Below the pieces are notes generated by a model, which was given only the letters and a program-made list of their open reading frames with translations, ran no database searches and was not told where the DNA came from. Below are positions 56,600-64,000 of a stretch of 64,000 nt of DNA, in pieces. The translations under genes were made by a program, and so were the position numbers. The first letter of the stretch is position 1, and each line of letters opens with the position of its first letter. The stretch spans positions 6,554,001 through 6,618,000 of the forward strand of contig NC_092576.1 in assembly GCF_037975245.1 (NCBI RefSeq), written 5' to 3'. This DNA is from Apostichopus japonicus (taxonomy: Eukaryota; Echinodermata; Holothuroidea; Aspidochirotida; Stichopodidae).

Positions 56600-57429
56600 A
56601 TAGGAAATTACAATTGCAATTTGGTTATCTGGTGATACCGTTTATGAATGATATTTCATGCTTTAATATACCGATATAGTTTGAGTGGAATATCAATTCA
56701 TTAATATGTTTTAATCCGTCACCTGTAACCGAAAGTATTATACATGCATCTGACAACATCAACGATAGTTGCATTAGCTGTGTTAATATTCGATTTTTAT
56801 TAAATTTTAAATAAAGCAGTTAATGACATGATGGTAAAAAAAATAAGGTACAAACTTAAAATATCACTCAACTTCAACTAGCGCAATGTATTGAGGTTTA
56901 ACTTAGTAATGTAAACTTGTCATATTTAAGTCTTCGTGTGTACCACCATCTGCCATCAGATTAATTATTTCAATTAAAATAATTTCAAAACATAGAATTG
57001 AATAAATTCAAAATTGTACCTTTCCGATGCAAACTTGATTCCACATCAACCAATATGGAGACAGTTTCAAGTCGACAAATATATTAACCACGTTTAAGCA
57101 TCCAACACTTCCTGTGCTTTAAAGGAATCAACAGGGATGTTTGGATTGACAAAAGTTACTTCCACAGCTCAATAATAAATCAGCAAACTCACTGATGACG
57201 GTTTACTCTTTAAGTAATGTTCTTTTAACTACACTAAAACTTCCCAACATCCACAGCTTATTTACTACGTTCGTACACAGCGGCTCATAACCAATCGCAA
57301 TTGCACTTTAATTGTGTGCAAATACCTGTTTCTAAACCTGAATGTTAATGTTTGGGATGTGTTTATTGGTATTTAAAGGAACTTCTCTTTAATTTCAGAG
57401 TGCAATGTTTTGAGGGAGCTTTATAATGA
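56600..57429. other. Intergenic, nothing recognised
   Basis: AT-rich single-copy-looking sequence without supported exons or repeats. Confidence 0.4.
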
Positions 57430-57442
57430 ATTGATATTAGCC

Positions 57443-57688
57443 TTGTCTAGTTGACAAATTGTTATTTCTTTGAACATTTTTCATCGTTGTTTACCTCATT
57501 CTAAGTTACGTGAGGACTTTTATGATAATCTTGATATGCCCAGAACTGGCCTAGAACAATGGAGATTACCAAAAAATACAGAAACTTACCTTCACTTATT
57601 TAAGCTTTCAGAATATCCTTTGATGAGAGTTATTATACACTGGGTAAATGTGATTTTTCTCTTCAATGTCGTTGATCCACGGACGTGA
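57443..57688 (+). other. Unassigned coding-like open frame
   Basis: An open stretch after an in-frame TGA encodes SKLREDFYDNLDMPRTGLEQ and WRLPKNTETYLHLFKLSEYP, then LMR next to a possible donor (AGA|GTTATT, weak). Composition looks protein-like, but I recognise no family and no good acceptor precedes it. It may be an exon or relic of a neighbouring gene, possibly linked to the kinase-like gene upstream; evidence is thin. Confidence 0.2.
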
Positions 57689-57699
57689 GAAGATCCCGG

Positions 57700-60600
57700 T
57701 ATTGTAAGATATAACGAGTAAGTGTTCGTGAAATACCAACGTTTATAACAATCCAACTGACGTTGACGAATTCAAACGGAACATAAAAGTCATGTAATCC
57801 GTTTTCAATAGTGTCTTTAATATTGAATATTCACTACCACAATATCCCAACTACTCGCATCGGCTCATGATGACATTCTGCTGAATTTCCATGGTCAGTT
57901 TTTTAAATTTACATCTAACAGTGTCTCAAATACTGTTATACTTACATATCCCAAAGAAAATAAAATCGTTTGTCAACGTGTACACAATTAGATATTTAGG
58001 CAAAGGAAGGCGAAAGCAAACACAAATGATTGTTTACAAGTAGGCTCACAGAGTTTCCAAAATGTTCTAAACTTATAAAATCTATTTATAAATAGCTTGA
58101 ATAGCAGCCGATGGCAAAAATACTGGTTTTCAGAAATGTAACATTGAAATTGTATTTGAAAACACATATGCTTAATTCCAAAGTCCACTTCTACCCGTCA
58201 TAGACATTTGAACTTCCTCTTTTAGTTCATACCATTAGTTTTTACTTTAAAGAATCACACAAATTGATACAACCCAGCTAACCACGACCGAATCCTTTAT
58301 AGTGCGTGCAAGCTGTCTTAGTCAATGATATGTAACGGTAGCGAGCAACAATGTTATTCAGGTGTTTTTTTCTAAATCGGATAGTTAACAAAGCAGCACT
58401 GGTATTCATCGCCAAAGTTAACAGAAAAAATCATATAGCAATTCTGTTATAATTATTCATTCAGTTGTGGAGATCTCTAGATTGTACTTTGACTGAAACG
58501 GTTCCATACTTGAACGTTATACACAGCAAACTATTACACATATCAATAACAAATCGGAAGTAAACATATAGGCCCAGTACACACGTTGTGTGCTTCCATT
58601 ATATATCTACACCGATACGATTACGTCACAGAAAACGACGTTCACTATTACTATGAGTGACATATCACATATTAAACTAGGTTACTTATTGAAGGCAAAG
58701 TTTCAAAGTTATTTAATATTTTTATTTTATATTCAATAGAGGTACACTCTGAAGTTTGGAGATATATGCTTTAACGAAACAGAAAACAACCTCACTTATC
58801 GTCGTAATCGACTATGCCCAGTATGAAGTAGTAACATTTATACGGTAGCTATCATTTCGTTTGTATTAAATGATGACTGAAATCACAACCACCCCCCCCC
58901 CCCCCCCAAATTGCACACTGAAGCCCTAGTCATAACTGTAACGTACGTATACTTCAGTGAGGCAGTGAGCTACACTCTATTGATTTAGGTTTATATGTAT
59001 TTCAACTGTGCAGGAAGTGTTAAAAGGCTTCTTATACAAGGTAAAAGTGAAACAAGTGTCACGTGAACTAGGAAGATAATTGTGGAGAGAGCGAGACTGG
59101 CATTGATAGTATACACTCTTGGCAGGACCAGAGAAATTGTCTTTACAGAAAGGTTTACGATTCAAAGAGAAATAAGGAGACATTTTCAGTCTAATATGAA
59201 TAATGGATAATTACATCGCTCGGGGAAACAGTAAAGACCGTAACAACAACGTCCACAATTTCTTGAACGTATTTCTACCTCTACTTAATTTATGGTTTGT
59301 TCTCTGGTCAGTTCAATCACATACGGGTAATTTACAGTAAACTCTTTTATTAGAGATATTCTTCACGGTGCATTATAGAATTTTTAGTGTATATTGTTTA
59401 AGGAGGTTAACATCATTATGTCATGTCAATATCATTCCCACTGATAGTGGAAGGTTGAGCTGAAAAATACTCTCATTTGTGTTGTTGAAAGTAGCGATGT
59501 CCACATATAGCAGTGACCCTATATACACCCCATGTGAATTTCAACGTCATTCTCTTCCCTGACAGGACCACCCCTCACTAGTCGGGCAAGCCATTCCGTA
59601 CGTTGCTGCCTCAAGGCCCACATATTATACACAACAAGGCTCACACAAACACACCTGTTAAAACCTCCATTTCAGAACCAGATTAAATACATTTCCTATA
59701 CAAACCTCTCGTGGTAATATAATGGATGAATTGCATCTGGTATATTGATTTATACTATCAGTTATATCACAACTGCCATGTCTATTGTGGCAATAAGATG
59801 CCCTGGTTTTGTGTCACTAAATTATTATCAACTCAAAATTATGTCATTTTATAAGGTGTTTTAAGTGGATTGTCAGTCGTCTGCGCCAATAGCCTGTTAT
59901 ATCATGCGTCACCCAGGGTTATCCCCATGCTATAAAGTAAGTAACATACATCATATGAATCTAGGAGTGGCTGCTCTCATTCGACTTCTATTAGATAGTG
60001 TTAAATATAGAAGTAAAAAGGATGCCATGAATAGGCCAAGTCAGGTTATTCTAGTCATAAATCATAATTTAATGTGTAAAACCTTTGGTTGGACTATCCG
60101 TCATTGAGTATGTGGTGTTAAATAATCGAATCCCTCAGTGATATTACGTAATATAAGTACCATGATGCCCCTATAGGTTCATCATAACTGTATAACGTAA
60201 TTCAATGATTGTTTTGCACTATTCGATACTATCAACACTTAGGAAGGAGTTATTGTCAGTGGAAATGTGGTAAAAACAGGAGAAAGACAGCTTTTACTAT
60301 TACTGATATTGTTGACTGAACACGATGATTTATCAGTTCCATTTGTTTAGTATTCCGTATTACAGATTGCTTCGCCGTCTGACTTGAAATATCATTGTAG
60401 GTATGTACATGTAACTATAAGCGTGGAGAGTGCTTATTCAAATATCCAATAAGCAATTAAATTTTGTCATATGACTATTCCCATGCCTGTAGCTTCTTCT
60501 GTTAATAATACTAGAGTTAAGCGGGGGGGGGGAGGGGGCATTAAGATAATGTGAAGGTACAATATTTTAAGTCAAAGCATGAAAAACTTATAAGTTTTCA

Positions 60601-61140
60601 TATGAGGTTGTAATATATCCGAATTATTCATTTAGGGGATAAGTCAGTGGACGATTTTTTTTCCACTTGTGAGTGAACACACAGTAAGCTGGCTAACTAA
60701 GTTAATATATGCTTCACAGCATGCATTAGAGACAACCTAAATGTGTGTTTGTCGTTTCCATAACTATAAACTATTGGAATAATCCTTACAAAATGTTTGT
60801 ACTTGAGCGTGTAGCAAGGTTACAGTGTAGATAAGACGCAATATAAGTTTAAATACACTGCTTACACGTGATATGCACCACCAATTGCCCTAAGCAGAAA
60901 TTTGTTGTTGTTAGGTAATTTCGTACTTCCTTTATCATTAACAAAACTATTTTGAGCGAATCCTTCTCATTTGTCTTGGTTTCTTTCATTGTATCAGTCC
61001 TACGTATATGTCTATGAATTCCGATTATTGTTTAAGCATGATACGGTTCAGTAGCCAATCATAGTAACACGTTAACGGTTGTAACTACGGATTCCTTGCT
61101 ACTGATTACACATATATATATACAGTCTGTCATTTGCAAA
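57700..61140. other. Intergenic, nothing recognised
   Basis: About 3.4 kb of AT-rich sequence with a C-run at 58891-58907 and a G-run near 60523. Short open frames (for example 59865-60107) have no family features. No RNA genes seen. Confidence 0.4.
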
Positions 61141-61142
61141 CG

Positions 61143-61860
61143 TTTAACGGGTAGTGGTAATAATAATAATAATATAAAGCATTTATATAGCGCCTAACAT
61201 CACAAAGGCCACTAAGCGCTTTACAGTAAAAGGTGAAACAGAAAAATGCAAAACTACAAAACTGCAAACAACAAACAACGAATAAAAACACTAAAAAACA
61301 CCTAAAAGAACAGGAGATACAAATAGACATGGTAAAAAGGCGGATAAAGGTATAAGAAAGTTAAAGTATGGAAAAAGTTATAAAATGTCATTGTTAAAAA
61401 GATATGTTTTTAAACGGCTCTTAAAAACAGTCACAGATGGAGCGGTTCTGATGTCAACCGGGAGCTTGATCCAAATGTCTGGGGCTGCTGCTGCAAAGGC
61501 TCGGTGACCGTAGAACGACGTGTTGGTATTCTTGGGGGGCTCCAGTAGGGCAAGAGATGCAGAACGAAGTAACCGCGGTGGTGTGTAAGGCAATAAAAGT
61601 TCAGAGATGTAAGTAGGTCCCTGATTGTTAGGGGCTTTGTATGTAAGAAGCGAGACTTTGAAAACGACCCTGTCTCTAATCGGTAGCCAATGTAAACTCG
61701 GAGAACTGGTGTAATGTGCTGATAGTCATAGCGCTCTATCTTCGTAACAAGTCTCGCTGCAGCATTCTGAACTAACTGGAGTCTCCCAAGGTCACGAGCC
61801 GGAAGACCATAAAAATAAACTATTGCAATAATCCAAACGGGACGTTTTCCCAAGCAGTAT
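61143..61860 (-). mobile_element. 5'-truncated L2/CR1-type non-LTR retrotransposon
   Basis: On the - strand, RT C-terminal sequence in two frames: LPARDLGRLQLVQNAAARLV, then TKIERYDYQHITPVLRV, then after a frameshift near 61680 PYTPPRLLRSASLALLEPPK, NTSFYGHRAFAAAAPDIWIK and LPVDIRTAPSVTVFKSRLKT. This is followed by a 3' end GTAAAGCGCTTAGTGG...GGCGCTATATAAATGC and a (TTA)n tail (about 61150-61175), typical of L2/CR1 elements. Dead on arrival by truncation. Confidence 0.88.
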
Positions 61861-62175
61861 GGTGTCTACTTTTATCAGAAGGTAAATTGATAGTAATAAC
61901 ACGGTCACGTTAAAAGTTTACTTCTCATTCAGGCAATATGGTGAATTTTCATTTCAAGCCATTATATATTCATTTCGATGTAAATGATGTTAAGTGTGTT
62001 GAACAACTTTTCCTTTGTAATATTATACAGTCGGTAATGCAGTTTAGGAGATCGTTTATTTGTGTCATGAGGAAATCGGTGACAATGGTGGATTGCATTT
62101 GTTGTTGTTGGTGAAATCGATTTACCGCAAGAAAATAAAAATCCTTGATACATTTCTTCTTGTTATCACAAAGCC

Positions 62176-62480
62176 ATCCGTCCGTCCGTCCCTCCGTCCG
62201 TCCGTCCGTCCGTCCGTCCGTCCGTCCGTCCGTCCGTCCGTCCGTCCGTCCGTCCGTCCGTCCGTCCGTCCGTCCGTCCCTCCGTCCCTCCGTCCCTCCA
62301 TCCATCCATCCATCCGTCTACATCTATGTCTGTCTATATCTATGTCTGTCTATATCTATGTCTGTCTATATCTATGTCTGTTTATATCTATGTCTGTCTG
62401 TCTATATCTCTGTCTGTCTATCTGTCTGTCTATATATAAAGACAGTCTGTCTATCTATATAGACAGCCTGTCTAACTGTC
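62176..62480 (+). repeat. (TCCG)n then (TCTA/TGTC)n tetranucleotide tracts
   Basis: About 110 bp of GTCC/GTCCC units grade through (CATC)n into TATCTATGTCTG units to about 62480. Predicted PSVRPSVR or GRTDGRTD proteins are artefacts. Confidence 0.95.
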
Positions 62481-62484
62481 TGTA

Positions 62485-62488
<4 letters not shown>

Positions 62489-62545
<57 letters not shown>
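62489..62545. repeat. (AT)n microsatellite
   Basis: About 55 bp of AT directly after the tetranucleotide tract. Confidence 0.95.
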
Positions 62546-62546
<1 letters not shown>

Positions 62547-62990
62547 TAAATTGGACAGTATTCTTTGTAACGGAAGCATATACTAAATAACCCATTTTGG
62601 GTGTGTTTTATCGTCTATATGATGATTCTCGTTAATAGGAAAAAGCTGAGTTTCCTATGTGATGAATCAAACAAAAGATTTTTTGAAGATTCAAATGGTA
62701 CAAAATTGGACACCTTTTATGCAGTAAAACGTCCACTCCTCCTGGTAGTTTTGAAGCTATGAAATTTAGTTTGATTATTGAAGAAGCGGGTATGCCGCAA
62801 GGAGGAACAGTACGTACTTTTTATCAAAAATTGCATCAGAAAATGTCACCCCAAGTCGATGCAAGTGGAGACGAACTCTCTCCGCCCCTCTATCCCTCAC
62901 GCCCACACACAAACACTGACCTGTAACATCACTGTGTGTAGAAACCTAATGCCTAAGTAAAATTATTATATTTATACATTAAATATTCAA
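62546..62990. other. Unique-looking spacer, nothing recognised
   Basis: Short stretch between simple repeats with a 60-codon open frame lacking any family feature. Confidence 0.4.
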
Positions 62991-62995
62991 GTCAC

Positions 62996-63266
62996 AATCA
63001 TCATCATCATAACTATCACCATCACCAATACCATCACCATCACCATCACCACCACAACCATCACCATCATCACCATCACTATCACCATCATCATCACCAT
63101 CATCATAACCATCATCATCATCACCATTAGTAGTGGTAGCAGTAGTAGTAGTAGAAGTATTTGTAGTAGTAGTAATAGTAGTAGTAGTAAAGTAGTGGTA
63201 GTAGTAGTGGTAGTAGTAGTAGTAGTGGTAGTAGTAGTAGTAGTGGTAGTAGTAGTGGTAGTAGTG

Positions 63267-63306
<40 letters not shown>

Positions 63307-63326
63307 TAGTGGTAGTAGTAGTAGTG

Positions 63327-63381
<55 letters not shown>

Positions 63382-63460
63382 TAGTGGTAGTAGTAGTAGT
63401 GGTAGTAGTAGTGGTAGTAGTGGTAGTAGTGGTAGTGGTAGTAGTAGTATTATTTGTATT
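62996..63460. repeat. (ATC)n then (TAG/TGG)n trinucleotide tracts
   Basis: (CATCAC/ATCATC)n to about 63127, then about 320 bp of GTAGTAGTG units. Poly-Val or poly-Thr open frames on the two strands are artefacts of the period-3 repeat. Confidence 0.96.
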
Positions 63461-64000
63461 TACTTTCATCATTAAATACTTTCAATGCAATACGCATTAG
63501 GGACAAATTCATTGAGTCTTACATTTTGCAAGATACATCTTCAGTCATAGGTTATGCTGGCTACATAACGAATGATCTACAAAAGAAACTTTCTTTGTTT
63601 TGAAAAACAAAATGTTTTCTATTTATCAACAGATACCAGCCATATGCATTTGTGTTGAATATGGTTCAAGAGCGAAGAAAACAATCTATGAAACAATTCT
63701 TGCTGCTACAGGGAGCTGCTACTTAGAGTAGCAGCTCCATGCTGCTACGTATAGTTTAGGAAATTCGTTTGAAATAACTGTGAAATATTGGTTTGTTATT
63801 GAAAAGACAGCGTTCAACTTGCATGACCATGGGCGTAGAACCCTTAGGGGACGGGGCACCCCCCAACACACACACCATGATCTGACGGGACGTAACACAA
63901 TGTATATCCCCCACCATCCAACAACACACACTTTTCAGGCCTCTAATAGAAAATATAAACATCACGAAAATCACTCCACGTGTAAGATGAAAAAGGCAAT
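63461..64000. other. Window end, MITE-like fragment only
   Basis: Near 63830 a GGGCGTAGAACCCTTAGGGG block and a CCCCCCAACACAC run resemble the G/C-rich MITE ends seen elsewhere. No gene supported. Confidence 0.35.

Noticed and set aside
62060-62590. PSVRPSVR / GRTDGRTD open frames
   Set aside because: Tetranucleotide repeat artefact, open on both strands.
62987-63500. Poly-Thr and poly-Val open frames
   Set aside because: Trinucleotide repeat artefact, with complementary frames on both strands.

Overview
This is a eukaryotic, intron-rich, AT-rich window: canonical GT-AG introns, many micro- and minisatellites, hAT-like MITEs, tRNA-derived SINEs, non-LTR and Penelope-like retroelement remnants, and frequent AGGCCTA-type words. 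An invertebrate deuterostome is likely; an echinoderm, perhaps a sea cucumber, is my guess from gene content and repeat style. Nothing in the window proves the species. There are no operons and no bacterial features.

Region 1 (about 1.3-17.3 kb) is the 3' part of a thrombospondin-superfamily gene on the + strand. I could chain fourteen exons with consistent splice phases (1980 coding nt, 659 residues, stop at 17250-17252). They encode at least seven type-3 Ca-binding repeats, a complete thrombospondin C-terminal lectin-like domain, and an unusual C-terminal LamG-like domain plus the start of a second one. The 5' part lies left of the window. A candidate first coding exon of another gene, on the - strand (1302-1475), sits just left of the first visible thrombospondin exon. 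The introns are full of tandem arrays. In three introns the duplicated sequence carries copies of the splice site itself: five decoy acceptors before exon 2, nine decoy donors after exon 8, and one decoy acceptor before the last exon. Every decoy acceptor is followed by an in-frame stop.

Region 2 (17.3-27 kb) has no gene I can support. It holds a hAT-type MITE with internal 138-bp repeats, a 149-bp MITE with 36-bp inverted ends, tRNA-like SINE pieces, long (AT)n tracts, a direct tandem duplication of about 1.85 kb (20.57-24.25 kb) and a second hAT MITE.

Region 3 (27.07-45.23 kb) is a large inverted duplication, with arms of about 8.5 and 7.3 kb around a 2.4-kb spacer. Each arm carries one intact copy of a 476-residue type II membrane sulfotransferase of the heparan sulfate 3-O-sulfotransferase type, the two being convergent and about 95% identical. 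Each arm also carries a decayed Penelope-like element, matching MITEs and a 37-bp minisatellite. The arms differ by a left-only hAT MITE with a perfect 8-bp target duplication, an 11-bp repeat block on the right at the same site, and a roughly 1.0-kb deletion on the right with microhomology at the breakpoints.

Region 4 (45.2-64 kb) holds a hAT transposase C-terminal fragment beside a 35-bp near-perfect palindrome, MITEs, and a multi-exon receptor-tyrosine-kinase-like gene (51.1-53.6 kb). That gene has lost the catalytic Lys, HRD Asp, its Asn and the DFG Asp; it uses a GC-AG intron and shows a phase clash before its last recognisable exon. After a long quiet stretch come a 5'-truncated L2/CR1-type LINE on the - strand and very long simple-repeat tracts.
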